Source: Planctomycetota bacterium
Lineage (GTDB): Bacteria > Planctomycetota > UBA1135 > UBA2386
DNA: 64,000 bases
Reading direction: 5' to 3'
NCBI GenBank assembly: GCA_025459175.1
Contig: JALORC010000015.1
Location: 124,001 to 188,000, forward strand
The translations under genes and the position numbers were made by a program. How positions within the stretch are numbered: the first letter of the stretch is position 1; each line of letters opens with the position of its first letter. Below, piece by piece: positions 8,950 to 19,623 of the stretch. Under the pieces are notes generated by a model, which searched no databases, was not told where the DNA came from, and saw only the letters and a list, made by a program, of their open reading frames with translations.

Positions 8950-9690
8950 ATGCTCGAGACCCTCGCCGCAGTTCTGCCGGTCCGTCCGACGCCGGCCGAC
9001 CCGCATCACCCCGAGTTGCACCGCAGCCGTCGCGCCGGTTGGTTGCGCGCCGCCGTGCTCGGCGCCAATGACGGCATCGTGTCGACGGCGAGCCTCGTGC
9101 TCGGCGTCGCGGCCGCCGACGCCTCCCGCGGCGCGTTGCTCACCGCGGGCCTCGCCGGGCTCGTCGCGGGGGCGATGTCGATGGCCGCCGGCGAGTATGT
9201 CTCGGTGAGTTCGCAGACCGACACCGAGAACGCCGACCTGTTGCGCGAGCGCCGCGAGCTGACCAGCGACCCTTTGCACGAACTCGAGGAGCTGACGGCG
9301 ATCTACCAGCAGCGTGGTCTCGACCGCGGGCTCGCCGAACGAGTGGCCGTGCAGTTGACGGCCCGCGATGCCCTCGCCGCGCACGCCCTGGACGAACTGG
9401 GCATCGCCGACGCGACGCGCGCCCGCCCGGTGCAGGCAGCGTTGGCCTCGGCCGCCACCTTCGCGGTCGGCGCGGCGTTGCCGCTGCTGGTCGCGGTGAT
9501 GTCGCCGCCGACGGCCCTGCTCGCCACGGTGTCGGTGGCTTCGCTCGCCTGCCTCAGCGGGCTCGGTGCCGTGGCTGCGAAGGTCGGCGGGTCGCCGGTG
9601 CCGAGGGCGACCTTGCGCGTCACGTTCTGGGGGGCGCTCGCGATGGGCATCACCGCCGGGGTGGGGGCGTTGTTCGGCACGGCAGTGTGA
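8950..9690 (+). CDS. VIT1/CCC1-family Fe2+/Mn2+ transporter
   Basis: The 246-residue product starts at the ATG at 8950. The signature of the VIT/CCC1 family is clear: LRAAVLGANDGIVSTASLVLGVA in the first membrane helix, then AGAMSMAAGEYVSVSSQTDTE in the second. A charged cytoplasmic loop (residues 85-150) and three more helices at the C-terminus complete the fold. Family members export or sequester ferrous iron or manganese. It runs convergently to a P-type ATPase, 19 bp apart, and faces a region rich in stress genes. A sigma54-like promoter touches the start codon. A role in metal detoxification under stress is inferred. Confidence 0.9.
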   Translation: MLETLAAVLPVRPTPADPHHPELHRSRRAGWLRAAVLGANDGIVSTASLVLGVAAADASRGALLTAGLAGLVAGAMSMAAGEYVSVSSQTDTENADLLRERRELTSDPLHELEELTAIYQQRGLDRGLAERVAVQLTARDALAAHALDELGIADATRARPVQAALASAATFAVGAALPLLVAVMSPPTALLATVSVASLACLSGLGAVAAKVGGSPVPRATLRVTFWGALAMGITAGVGALFGTAV

Positions 9691-9709
9691 GGCAGACCCG
9701 GCCAGGCCA

Positions 9710-12554
9710 TCACGGCGCCGTGGTCGCGGCGCGGCTTTGCAACGGGCCATGGGCTGGCAAGCGGCTCGGTCGCGCGCACCGTCGCACCAGCTTGACCAGC
9801 TCGCGTCCCCACAACACGGTGCTGGCCATGCCCACGCACACGGCCCACTGCGCCGCCGACAGCGGTACCGTTCCGAACGCCGTGTTCAGCCCGCCTACAT
9901 GCACCACGGCCACCTGCAGCGCCGCCGACAGCGACACCGCGCCCCACAGCCAACGGTTGGCGAACATGCCGCGGAACGCACTGGCGTCGCCCGAGCGGGC
10001 GTTGAAGGCGTTGAACAACTGTGCCAGCACCAGCACCGTGAAGGCGGCGGTGCGGGCTTCGCCGAGGCTGGCGGTGCCGGCGATCAGACCACCGGGCAGG
10101 TAGAGGTCCAACGTCAGCAGCGTCGCCAGCGCCATCACCACACCGACGCCCACGATGCCGGCGGTCATGCGGGCGTCCACGATGCGCGCGCCGCGCCGGC
10201 CGGGTGGCCGGGTCATCGTGTCGGCCGCGACCGGGTCGACGCCCATGGCGAGCGCGGGGCCGGAGTCGGTGATCAGGTTGATCCACAGGATCTGCGTGGC
10301 CAACAGCGGCAGCACCATCGTGCCGGCCGGGGCGATGCCCGGCGTGTCGAGCCCGATCCAGCTCGCGCCGACCACACCACCGAACACCGTGAGCACTTCG
10401 CCCAGATTGGAGGACAGCAGGTAGCGCAGGAACTTGCGGATGTTGTCCAGCACCCCTCGGCCCTCGCGCACGGCCTGCACGATGGTGCGGAAGTTGTCGT
10501 CGGCCAGGATCATCCGGGCGGCCTCCTTGCTGACCTCGGTGCCGGTGATGCCCATCGCGATGCCGATGTCGGCGGCCTTCAGGGCCGGAGCGTCGTTGAC
10601 GCCGTCGCCGGTCATCGCCACCACTGCACCACCGGCCTGCAGCGCCTGCACCAGGCGCAGCTTGTGGTGGGGGGCCACGCGCGCGAACACCGTGACCGAC
10701 GGCAACCGGGTCGCGAGCGCCGTGTCGTCCAGTGCGTCGATCTCGACGCCGGTGAGCGCTGGCTGGCCCTCGGTCGCGAGGCCGAGGTCGATGCCGATGC
10801 GCAGTGCGGTGCGCGGGTGGTCGCCGGTGATCATCACCACGCGCAGGCCGGCGGCATGCGCCTCGCGGATGGCCGCTGCGACCTCGGGCCGCGGTGGGTC
10901 GACGATGCCGACGGCGCCGAGCCAGATCAGGTCGCGTTCCAGGTCCTCGTTCGGCAGCGCTGGCTCGCCCTCGGCCAGCGGCCGCCAAGCGACGGCCAGC
11001 GTGCGCAGCGCGGCATCGGCCAGCCCGGCGACCTCGGCGAGGATGCGCTGCCGCAGCGGGGCATCCAGCGGCACCTGGTCCGGGCCGAGCCGCGCTTGCG
11101 TGCAGCGAGCGAGCACGTCGCCCGGGGCGCCCTTCGTGAACAGCACCGGCGCGTCGCCACGTTCGCGGTCGGTGACCAGCACGGACATGCGCTTGCGCTC
11201 GGCGCTGAACGGAACTTCGCCGAGGCGCTGGTAGCGCTGCCGGCGGGCCGCGGTCGAGCCCAGCTTCTGTTCGGCCACCAGCAGGGCCCCTTCGGTGGGG
11301 TCGCCCTGGATGGTCCAGATGCCGCCCTCGGCCTGTTGCAGCACCGCGTTGCCGGCGATGCCACCACCGATCAGCACGGCGGCCACGGCGTCGAACAGCG
11401 GACCCGCGGTCAGCTCGGCCCCGTCGTGTTCGAGACGGCCCTCGGGTGGGTAGCCGACGCCGCTGAGGCGACTCTGGCCGGTCAGCGTGACCACGCGCTG
11501 CATGGTCATCTCGGCCTTGGTCAAGGTGCCGGTCTTGTCGGTCGCGATCACGGTGGCCGAGCCGAGCGTCTCCACCGACGCCGGTCGTTTGACGATGGCC
11601 TTCTGCTTCGCCATGCGCTGCACGCCCAGCGCCAGCACCACCGAGAGGATGGCCGGCAGCCCTTCGGGCACCGCGGCCACCGCCAGCGACACACCGAGCA
11701 GCAGAGCCCGCAGCACGTCGCCGGTGCTGCGGCTGGCGCCACCCAGCAGCAGCACGATCACCACGCCGACCGCGATCGCCGCTGCCGCCACCGCCAGCGT
11801 CCGGCCGAGGTGCACGATCTGCTTCTGCAACGGCGTGCACACTTCGGCGGTGGCGTCGAGCAGGGTGGCGATGTGGCCGAGTTCGGTCTGCATGCCGATC
11901 GCGGTGACCAACGCCGAGCCGCTGCCCTGTGCCACCGCGGTGCCCTTGAAGACCATGTTGACGCGGTCGCCGAGTGCGGCCGCACCCGGCAGCACCGCCG
12001 GGTCCTTCGCCACCGCCTCGCTCTCGCCGGTCAACGAAGCCTCGAGCAGCTGCAGCGAGGCCGCGCCGACGACGCGTGCATCGGCGCCCACGGCATCGCC
12101 CTCGCTCAGCAGCAGCAGGTCGCCGACCACCAGCTCGGCACTCGGGATCCGCTGCACCCGGTCGTCGCGCCGCACGCTGGAGCTGGCTTCGGTGAGCCTG
12201 GCCAGCGCCGCCACCGCCTGGTCGGCCCGCGCCTGCTGCCACCAACCGATGCCGGTGTTGAACAGCACGACGACCAGGATCACGCCAGTGTCGACAGGCC
12301 AGCCGTGACGACCCTCGACCAGCCAGGCCCCGAACGCGATCGCCGCGGCCGCCGTCAGCAGCACGACCAGCGGGTCGGCCAGCAGCGCGCGCAAGCGCCA
12401 CCAGGCCGACCGCACCGCGGCGGCACGCAGCACGTTCTTGCCATCGCGCGCCTGGCGCTGCGCGACCTCGGTGCTGCTCAGGCCACGGACCGGGTCCGCC
12501 CCGAGGGTGCCCACCAGTTGCTCGACGGTCCGAGTGACGGGGTCGATGGCCGTC

Positions 12555-12562
<8 letters not shown>
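9710..12562 (-). CDS. Ca2+-type (P2) cation-transporting P-type ATPase
   Basis: The 950-residue product has every hallmark of the P2 class: N-terminal cation-ATPase domain, actuator motif TGES near 176, membrane motif VPEGLPA in M4, phosphorylation motif DKTGTLT near 341, nucleotide-binding domain, [11 protein letters not shown] near 650, and six C-terminal helices. PEGLP in M4 points to Ca2+ (SERCA/PMR1-like) or Mn2+ transport rather than Cu or K. It is the last gene of a minus-strand operon with an ABC exporter, a general stress protein and a BON protein. Its ATG overlaps the ABC ATPase stop by 8 bp, so the two are probably translationally coupled. Confidence 0.93.
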
Positions 12563-13239
<677 letters not shown>

Positions 13240-13247
<8 letters not shown>

Positions 13248-14380
13248 GCATCGCCACCACGGGATCGAGGCGCGCGGCCCGGATCGCCGGGGTCGCCGCC
13301 GCCAGCACCCCGGTCAGCGTCGCCAGCACCGCCGTCGACAGGAACAGGCTCGGATCGAGCGGGATCACGAACATCGGCGTGCCGTCGGGGTTCTTCGCCA
13401 ACACCGTCCACACCTGCAGCAGGCCGGCCCCGAACAGCGAACCGGCGACCGAACCGAGCAGCCCGACCCACCGACACCACCAGCACGCTGGCGATGCCGG
13501 CCGCCACCGACAGCCCGACGAACAGGCGGATCAGGAGGCTGGAGAACTCCTGCGCCTTCAGGCTGGCGAAGAACTGGCTGTTGGCGGCGATCCACGAGAT
13601 CGCCTCCAGACCGGTCTGCGCCGTGATCGAACGCGCCACCTGTTCGGCCGCGTACGGATCGATCGCGGTGAGATCGATGCCGGAGACGCCGCCGGTGAGG
13701 TCGAGCAGGTTCTGCGCCGTGGTCAGCAGCACGTAGGCGGTGCGCTTGTTGGCACCGCGGCTGCCGAGATCGAACAGCCCGCACACGTTCAGCGTCAGCC
13801 GCGCGCCGGACAGGTTCGCCAGCCGCAGCTTGTCGCCGACCTCGACGCCCATCTCGGTGGCGAAGTCGGTGCCGACGAGCAGGTCGGTGTTGGTCATCTG
13901 CCAGCTGCCGGCGACCATCTTCTCGGGCAGCGGCACGATGCGCGCGTAGGGCTCGGGCTCGATGCCGATCAGCTGGATCGACTGGGTCGCGTCGCCGCGG
14001 ATCACGAACGCCGGCCCGCTGACGGTGGGCGACACCGCGGCGATGTCCTGGCGCCGCTGCAGCTGGTCGCGCACCTTCTGCCACTGGTCGATCGAGTTCA
14101 TCCGCTGCGACGGCAGCTGCACGGCCGCGATCACCAGCTCGCCGGCCGCCGGTCCGCGCTGCGGCGTCGCGCGCTGGCGCGGCCGATCGATCGTGATGTG
14201 CGGCTGCGAACTCATGATGCGATGGAACAGGTTGGCCTGCAGCCCACCGAGCAGCGCCGACATGAACACGATCACGCCGACGCCGATGGCGACGCCGCTG
14301 ACGATGAACACCGACTGCATGCGGCCCTCGCGCAGGAACCGCACCGCGGTCATCCACTCGAACGGCGTGCCGAGGCTCAC
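13240..14380 (-). pseudogene. FtsX/MacB-family ABC permease, disrupted by an internal deletion and frameshift
   Basis: The GTG at 14380 overlaps the stop of the adaptor gene (GTGA). One frame gives a normal N-terminal half: FLREGRMQSVFIVSGVAIGVGVIVFMSALL, a periplasmic domain, then the start of the second membrane helix, AGIASVLVVSV, at about 13475. There the frame breaks. The family's end, GLLGSVAGSLFGAGLLQVW through [13 protein letters not shown]-stop, continues in another frame to 13240. The segment normally between (the REIGILRAMG motif and loop, about 29 residues) is absent. A deletion of roughly 86-88 bp between short GGTGGTCGG-like repeats would explain both losses. It is a real mutation or an assembly collapse. 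Confidence 0.85.
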
Positions 14381-15645
14381 GGCTCCACCTGCGGCCGCAC
14401 GCGGTGACCGACGGCCGGGTCCGTGGGGCCGGCGAGCAGCACCACGTCGTCCGCCGCGAGCCCGGTCAGGATCTCGATCTGCGCCTCGCCGCGGGCGCCC
14501 AGCTGCACCGCGCGCCGCTGCACGCGGCCGCCCTCGACCAGCAGCACGTACGGCGCCTTGCCGCTGGCGTCGTGCAGCGCCGCCGGCGGCAGACCGAGCG
14601 CATCGGTGCGACGGTCGACCTCGATGTCGACCGACACCGTCATGTCCTGGCGCAGGATGTCGGGTGGGTCGATCACGTCGAGCTTGACCTCGACCGAGCC
14701 GCGGCTGGCATCGATGCCGGGGTTGACGAACACCAGGCGGGCGCCGAACCGCCGTTCGGGCCCGGCGTCGGCGGCGGCGAGCGCGAGCTGACCGATGGCC
14801 AGCCGGCGCAGGTTCTTCTCGTCGATCTGCACTACCAGCTGCAGCTTGCCCTTCGGCGACAGCTCCATCAGCACCTGACCGGGTTGCACGACGTCCCCGC
14901 GTTCGACGTTGCGCGCGATCAGGGTGCCGTCGGCCGGGGCCACGATCGCGGTGTGGTCGAGGCCGGCCTGCGCGAGGCGCAGGCTGGCGTTGGCCTGGCG
15001 CAGGTCGCTCTGCGCGATCGCGTGATCGGCGCCACCGGGCCGGGTCGCCTGCAGGCGCAGCCGCGCGGTCTCGTGGTCGCCGTTGGCGATGCTGAGCCCG
15101 CGGTCGGCGACCTCGAGGTCGGACTGGCTGACGAAGCCGTTCGTGCGCAGCTCCTGGGTCCGGGTCCACTGCTGCTGCACGTTGCTGCGGTTCGCCTCGG
15201 CCTCGACCAGCGCCTGTTCGGCGACCGGCAGCAGCAGCTCGCGCAGCTGGTCGACGCGCGCCTCGGCCTGCGCAACCGCCGCGCGCGCCTGCTCCAGTGC
15301 CGCACTCGCATCGGCGTCGTCGAGGCCGATCAGCAGCTGGCCCGCGACCACGATCTGACCTTCGATGACCGGCACCGCGGTCACCCGGCCGGTCAGCTGG
15401 CTGCCGATGCGGATGCGCGCCGGGCTCTCGACGCGGCCACTGGCGACCACGGTCTGCACGATCTCGTGACGTCGCACCAGCACGGCGCGCTGCTGCGGTC
15501 CGAGCACCGCCGGCACGGCCCACCACAGGACGGCGGCGGCGAACAGGACCACGCCGGCGGCCCACCACGCGCGCCGCCGCCACCGCGGCGGCGAGGGCGG
15601 CGCAGGCGCCGGCACAGCCGCCGGCGGATCGATGGAATCGCTCAT
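14377..15645 (-). CDS. Periplasmic adaptor (membrane fusion) protein of an ABC efflux system
   Basis: The 422-residue product has one N-terminal membrane anchor (AWWAAGVVLFAAAVLWWAV, about 26-45), a biotinyl-lipoyl-like half (GRVTAVPVIEGQIVVAGQLL), a helical hairpin (residues 110-200) with QSDLEVADR, the second lipoyl half (APADGTLIARNVERGDVV), and a beta-barrel domain. This is the MacA/HlyD plan. It is 20 bp downstream of the general stress gene and overlaps the permease start, so the adaptor, permease and ATPase form a MacAB-like export unit. Confidence 0.9.
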   Translation of the reverse strand: MSDSIDPPAAVPAPAPPSPPRWRRRAWWAAGVVLFAAAVLWWAVPAVLGPQQRAVLVRRHEIVQTVVASGRVESPARIRIGSQLTGRVTAVPVIEGQIVVAGQLLIGLDDADASAALEQARAAVAQAEARVDQLRELLLPVAEQALVEAEANRSNVQQQWTRTQELRTNGFVSQSDLEVADRGLSIANGDHETARLRLQATRPGGADHAIAQSDLRQANASLRLAQAGLDHTAIVAPADGTLIARNVERGDVVQPGQVLMELSPKGKLQLVVQIDEKNLRRLAIGQLALAAADAGPERRFGARLVFVNPGIDASRGSVEVKLDVIDPPDILRQDMTVSVDIEVDRRTDALGLPPAALHDASGKAPYVLLVEGGRVQRRAVQLGARGEAQIEILTGLAADDVVLLAGPTDPAVGHRVRPQVEP

Positions 15646-15664
15646 CGCAGGAGCCGCCGGGCGA

Positions 15665-16228
15665 TCAGGCGGAGATCACCGGGGTGCCGGCCACCGCCGC
15701 GCGAGCGTCGTCCGCGGACGCGCCGAGGATGCGCCGCGCCGCCGCCACGTCCGCCGCCGTGCCGTGCACGACGACCAGATACTGGTTCGAGCGCAGCGCC
15801 GTCTCGTACTGCAGCACGCTGTCCTTCGGGATGCCGAGCCCGTACAGAGCCGCCCCGATCGCGCCGAAGCCACCGGCGACCACCGCGCCCTCGAGGGCGC
15901 CGATGATCCAGCCGACCAGCGGCCCGAACACCATCAGCGGGCCGATGCCGGGCACGACGAACAGCGCCGAGCCGGTCAGCATGCCCCAGAAGCCGCCCCA
16001 GAAGGCGCCGAACTTGCCCCACACCTTCATGCGATCGCCGGTGTTGTAGTAACCGACGACGTGTTCCTCGGTGTGGTAGTCGGCGCCGACGATCGACAGC
16101 TTCGTCATGTCGAGGCCACCGCGCTGCAGCTGCTTGACCGAGGCTTCCGCCGCGTCGTGGGTGGCGTGGATCCAGACCACGGCGGCACCCGGCGTCGGCA
16201 GCACCAGCGGCGGCACGGCGGCGCTCAC
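15665..16228 (-). CDS. General stress protein of the DUF1269 type
   Basis: The 187-residue product starts at a GTG (16228) that overlaps the stop of the BON gene. After an Ala/Val-rich N-terminus it has the motif VGYYNTGDRMKVWGKFGAFWGG and a Gly/Ala-rich hydrophobic hairpin (GSALFVVPGIGPLMVFGPLVGW and EGAVVAGGFGAIGAALYGLG). It then has GIPKDSVLQYETALRSNQYLVVVHG. These are typical of DUF1269 proteins annotated as general stress proteins. The hairpin could insert in or associate with the membrane. The molecular role is unknown. It is the second gene of the BON operon. Confidence 0.82.
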   Translation of the reverse strand: MSAAVPPLVLPTPGAAVVWIHATHDAAEASVKQLQRGGLDMTKLSIVGADYHTEEHVVGYYNTGDRMKVWGKFGAFWGGFWGMLTGSALFVVPGIGPLMVFGPLVGWIIGALEGAVVAGGFGAIGAALYGLGIPKDSVLQYETALRSNQYLVVVHGTAADVAAARRILGASADDARAAVAGTPVISA

Positions 16229-16875
16229 GAACGCACCCGCAGGTCGTTCTGCACCGCGGTGACGCCCGGGGTGCTCCACGCCGCCGCGCGCGCTTCCTCG
16301 CGTTCGTCCCAGGTCCGCACGCTGCCGGCCAGGTTCACGCAGCTGCCCGCCGTGGTCACGCGGATGTCGCGCGCGTCGAGTTCGCCGTCGTGGGCGAGCG
16401 TCGCCTCGACCGAGGCCTGCACGCCGGCCGCGTCGACCGCGGTCCGGACGTCGATCCGGTCGGTGACGCCCTGCACGCCGTAGAGGCAGCGCACGGCGTC
16501 CGTCGCGGCCTGCCGCTGGAAGCCCCAGCGCACGTCGCCGCTCAAGGTGACCCAGCCGCTCTCGATCGTCGCCTGCACAGTGTCCGGCACCCAGACGTGC
16601 GCGGCGAGCGACGCGACCACCGCGGTGGCGATCTCGGCGTCGCTGCGCTGATGTTCGCCCGCTGCGCGCACCGTCATCGCCTCGACGATCGCGACCACGC
16701 CGACGACCCGCTGCGCCGCGCGCTCCGCGACCGTCTTCTCGGCGAAGAACGGCACCGAGCCGCTCAGGGTCACGACACCGTCGGCCACCGCCACCACGAT
16801 GTCGGTTTCGGTCAGGCTCGGGTCCCAGTGCAGCTGGGCGTTCACTTCACGGTGCAGTTGGAGGTCGGATTTCAT
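16225..16875 (-). CDS. Triple BON-domain protein
   Basis: The 216-residue product starts at the ATG at 16875 (MKSDLQLHREV). Three BON repeats lie at about 3-70, 78-147 and 150-215, each with a DxxIxxxV helix, a strand GxVTLSGxV, and a region ending in a Val-rich strand (GVVTLSGSV, GWVTLSGDV, SCVNLAGSV). BON domains bind phospholipid or glycan surfaces in the periplasm (OsmY group), but no signal peptide is visible, so location is uncertain. It leads the operon BON, general stress protein, adaptor, permease, ATPase, P-type ATPase. A sigma54-like site and a dyad lie upstream. Confidence 0.88.
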   Translation of the reverse strand: MKSDLQLHREVNAQLHWDPSLTETDIVVAVADGVVTLSGSVPFFAEKTVAERAAQRVVGVVAIVEAMTVRAAGEHQRSDAEIATAVVASLAAHVWVPDTVQATIESGWVTLSGDVRWGFQRQAATDAVRCLYGVQGVTDRIDVRTAVDAAGVQASVEATLAHDGELDARDIRVTTAGSCVNLAGSVRTWDEREEARAAAWSTPGVTAVQNDLRVRS

Positions 16876-16971
16876 GGTGGTCACGGCGGGTGGTGGGCGC
16901 TGGTCGTGGGCGCGCGGGCCGAACGCGGCGAAGTCCAGGGTGGAGTCCGGCGCGGTCGCCGGATCGCATGA

Positions 16972-16985
16972 GCAATCGCGATGCC
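16972..16985 (-). promoter_or_regulatory. Sigma54-type -24/-12 site of the BON operon
   Basis: On the minus strand GGCATCGCGATTGCT gives GG-N10-GC with TTGCT at -12. Transcription would start near 16960, leaving about 85 nt of leader before the ATG at 16875. The dyad at 17034-17048 is about 50 bp upstream. Confidence 0.45.
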
Positions 16986-17033
16986 GGACTGCGCCCGGTC
17001 GGTTGGGGTGCGCAGACCGCGCCGGCCGGGGGA

Positions 17034-17048
17034 GATTGCACAATCCAC
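17034..17048. promoter_or_regulatory. Putative upstream activator site with dyad GATTG-CA-CAATC
   Basis: GATTGCACAATCCAC has a five-base inverted repeat around CA and shares 13 bases with 8813-8825. It is upstream of the BON operon promoter, as the other copy is upstream of the VIT gene. Confidence 0.45.
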
Positions 17049-17073
17049 CGCTCGCCGTCGGTCGCCGCAGCGG

Positions 17074-18864
17074 TCAGGTGGTTTCGCGACGATCGAGGAT
17101 CGCGCGGCAGCGGCGCGCGTGCTCGCGCTGCCGCGGATCCAGCTTCGCACCGCGCAGATCGACCAGATACAGGTCGGTGTCGACCAGATTCGCGCCGCGC
17201 AGGTCGCAGCCACCGAGGTTCGCCTTGCGCACCAGCTCGGGCTGCTGGAAGTGCCGCTCGAGCGATTCATCGGTGTAGAAGCCGGTGCGCGTGCCTTCGC
17301 TGGCGAGCTCGCTGCCGACCAGGCCGCTGCGCGAGTTGCCGAGGTGAAAGGTGGCCCCGCTCAGGTCGGCGCCGCGCAGGTCGGCGCCCGACCAGTCGAC
17401 GTCGGCGAGGCGGGCGCCGCGGAACGATGCGCGCTGCAGCTTCGCGCGTGGCCAACGGGCGCCGGTCAGGTCGGCATCGCGCCATTGGCTGTCCTCGGCC
17501 TGCAGGGCAGGCCATTGCGTCTCGCTGGCGCAGGCGCGGTCGCAGAGGGCGTAGTCGAGGATCGCGCCGTCGAGACGCGTCGTGCGCAGGTCGGTGCCGA
17601 GCAACGAGGCCGAGGTGAGGTCGGCGCCGGTGAGGTCCGCGTCGTCGAGGCGGCCATGGTCGAACGCCGCCAGCATCAGCTTCGCTCCCTGCAGCTGGGC
17701 GCGCGCGAAGTTGGCGCCGCGGAAGTTCGCGGCCTCGGCGATGAGGTTCCCCGCGCGCAGTCCGGTCGCGATGCAGTCGAGCGCCTGGGCCTGCCGCAGC
17801 GATGCCGCGGACAGATCGGCGTCGGCGAGGTTGGCGTTCACGAGCAGGCAGTGGTCGAGCGTGGCGGCGCGCAGCACGGCGCCGAACAGGTGCGCGTGGC
17901 TCCAGTTGCCGGACAGTTCGCGGCCCTCGAGCACCGCGAACGACAGCATCGCATGCGAGCCGTCGACCAGCCGTTCGGCGGGCGGGCGGTAGCCCGGGGC
18001 GGCGATCGCCAGCAGCGACAGCGCGAGGCGGTCGTCGGCGTCGGTCGCGATACCGATCCGCGCGTGCAGTGCTTCGGCGCGGGCCGGATCCAGTTGCAGC
18101 AGCGTGATGACCGCGATCGCGAGATCGCGGCGCCAGACCAGGTGCTGCAGCGCGAACGGTTCGCGAACGGCGGCGAGCTGCAGCAGTTGCTCGGCGGCGA
18201 GCTGGGCGCGTGCGGTCGACGAACGGAACCACGGCGCGGTGTCGGCCGGCAGCGAGTGTTCCGCATGGCCGGGCTGCCGCAACCAGGTCGACAGGGCGTT
18301 GTGTTGCGCTGCCGCGCGCGCGTCGCCGAGGTTCGCGAGCATGATCTGGTGCAGCGCCTGCAGCGCATCGGCCGGCGCGGCCGCCGACGCGAGGTGATCG
18401 AGCACGCGCGTGCACAGGGCCGGGTGCTGGCGCAGGTCGTGTTCGGCATTGCCGGCGCGCCACGCGTTCCACGCCGCCGCGGTGCGGGTGGGATGTCGCG
18501 TGCACAGGTATTCGAGACAGTCGTCGTCGTTCCACGGCATCAGGTGGAAGACCCGTTCGCCGGGGCGCGCCGGTGGCCGGCTGAGCACGCCGCGCGGCGT
18601 CGCCGTCACCACGACCAGGAAGTCGCCGGTGGTCGTGGGCGCGCCATCGCGCAGGCCCAGCCGCACATCGCCGGCGAACACGAAGGCGATGTGGGCGAGT
18701 GCGGTGGTCTTGCCGGCGCCGCGACCGCCGAGCAGGTGCACGGTGGTCGGGCGGCCGGCGGCGAGCAGTTCGGCGATCTCTTCCTCGAGCAGGCGCGGCA
18801 CGCCACCCGCTTCGATGCGGATGCGCGGGCGCACGGCGGCGCGTTGCGGTTCGAGGCCTGGCAT
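17074..18864 (-). CDS. P-loop NTPase with C-terminal pentapeptide repeats
   Basis: The 596-residue product starts at the ATG at 18864. Walker A GGRGAGKTT is at 46-54 and a Walker B-like strand, DFLVVVTATPRG, near 90-100. Then comes a LMPWNDDDCLEYL segment and a helical region to about 290. From about 300 the chain is pentapeptide repeats, A(D/N)LxxA in rows (ANLADADLSAASL, GADLTSASLLGTDL, GADLRGADLSGA), which form a right-handed beta helix. The layout resembles STAND or NACHT-like sensors, with an NTPase switch and a repeat ligand arm, but no N-terminal effector domain is present. The function is unknown; signalling or defence is possible. It is divergent from the lipoprotein at 18988. Confidence 0.78.
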   Translation of the reverse strand: MPGLEPQRAAVRPRIRIEAGGVPRLLEEEIAELLAAGRPTTVHLLGGRGAGKTTALAHIAFVFAGDVRLGLRDGAPTTTGDFLVVVTATPRGVLSRPPARPGERVFHLMPWNDDDCLEYLCTRHPTRTAAAWNAWRAGNAEHDLRQHPALCTRVLDHLASAAAPADALQALHQIMLANLGDARAAAQHNALSTWLRQPGHAEHSLPADTAPWFRSSTARAQLAAEQLLQLAAVREPFALQHLVWRRDLAIAVITLLQLDPARAEALHARIGIATDADDRLALSLLAIAAPGYRPPAERLVDGSHAMLSFAVLEGRELSGNWSHAHLFGAVLRAATLDHCLLVNANLADADLSAASLRQAQALDCIATGLRAGNLIAEAANFRGANFARAQLQGAKLMLAAFDHGRLDDADLTGADLTSASLLGTDLRTTRLDGAILDYALCDRACASETQWPALQAEDSQWRDADLTGARWPRAKLQRASFRGARLADVDWSGADLRGADLSGATFHLGNSRSGLVGSELASEGTRTGFYTDESLERHFQQPELVRKANLGGCDLRGANLVDTDLYLVDLRGAKLDPRQREHARRCRAILDRRETT

Positions 18865-18962
18865 CCGGGCATGGTATCGAACGGCGCCACGGCGTGGGAC
18901 GACGGCGCGCAAGCCGCGCGCGACGGCCCGGTTGGGCCGGCGTTCGTGGATTCCTCGCCGGC

Positions 18963-18976
18963 GGTACGCACGTTGC
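18963..18976 (+). promoter_or_regulatory. Sigma54-type -24/-12 site of the lipoprotein gene
   Basis: GGTACGCACGTTGCC is a close match to the consensus GGYACR-N4-TTGC. The predicted transcription start falls at about 18988, the A of the ATG itself, which would make the message leaderless. Confidence 0.5.
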
Positions 18977-18987
18977 CAACAGCGGGC

Positions 18988-19623
18988 ATGCGTGCAATCC
19001 ACCGAGTCTCCTTCCTCCTTGCCCTGGCGCCGCTGCCCTTCGCTGGCTGCGTCAGCGATGCCGACGCGAGGCGCTCCATGCCGCCGGCCGAGGCCTCGGC
19101 GTCGACGCCGACGCGAACGCGCGCGGCCGAGGAACCCCGTCCTGTGCAGCAGGCCAGTCCTACCCACCATTCGAAGAGCGGCCCGCTCGAGTTCTCGCTC
19201 GGCGGTGCCGGCATCAGCAACGACCGCGTCGATGCCGGCAGCGGCCAGGCCACCGGCGCGATCGGCTACTACCTGAACGACTCCATCGAGGTGCTGTTCC
19301 GGCAGAACGGCGCGATGAGTGACCCCGGCGAAGGGTTCTCCGACGTGTGGACCGGCGCCAGCCGCGTCGCCATCGACTTCCACCTGCCGCTCGGCAACGT
19401 GGTGCCCTACGTCGGTGCCAACCTCGGCTACGTCTACGGCAACGGCGTGCGCGACTCGCTGATGGGCGGCCCCGAGGCCGGCGTCAAGTTCTACGTGAAG
19501 CCGGACGTGTTCGTGCTGCTGTCCGGTGAGTACCAGTTCTACTTCGATCGCAGCGACACGATCGACACCGCGTTCGACGACGGGCAGATCCTCTACGGCC
19601 TCAGTCTCGGCGTGCGCTTCTGA
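18988..19623 (+). CDS. Outer-membrane beta-barrel lipoprotein
   Basis: The 211-residue product has a lipoprotein signal peptide (MRAIHRVSFLLALAPLPFAGC, with the lipobox Cys at 21), a Pro/Ala/Thr-rich linker to about 65, then a small barrel. The barrel has amphipathic strands ending in aromatic residues: ATGAIGYYLNDSIEVLFRQ, SRVAIDFHLPL, VPYVGANLGYVYG, VFVLLSGEYQFYF and LYGLSLGVRF, with a C-terminal Phe as in many outer-membrane proteins. It resembles OmpW/OmpA-like barrels of the stress response; ligand unknown. Its end overlaps the opposite gene at 19601-19623 by 23 bp. Confidence 0.8.
   Translation: MRAIHRVSFLLALAPLPFAGCVSDADARRSMPPAEASASTPTRTRAAEEPRPVQQASPTHHSKSGPLEFSLGGAGISNDRVDAGSGQATGAIGYYLNDSIEVLFRQNGAMSDPGEGFSDVWTGASRVAIDFHLPLGNVVPYVGANLGYVYGNGVRDSLMGGPEAGVKFYVKPDVFVLLSGEYQFYFDRSDTIDTAFDDGQILYGLSLGVRF

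Noticed and set aside
18988-19000. TGCAATCCACCG as a further copy of the TTGCACAATCCAC element
   Set aside because: It is the second to fifth codons of the lipoprotein gene and lacks the TTGCACAA core.
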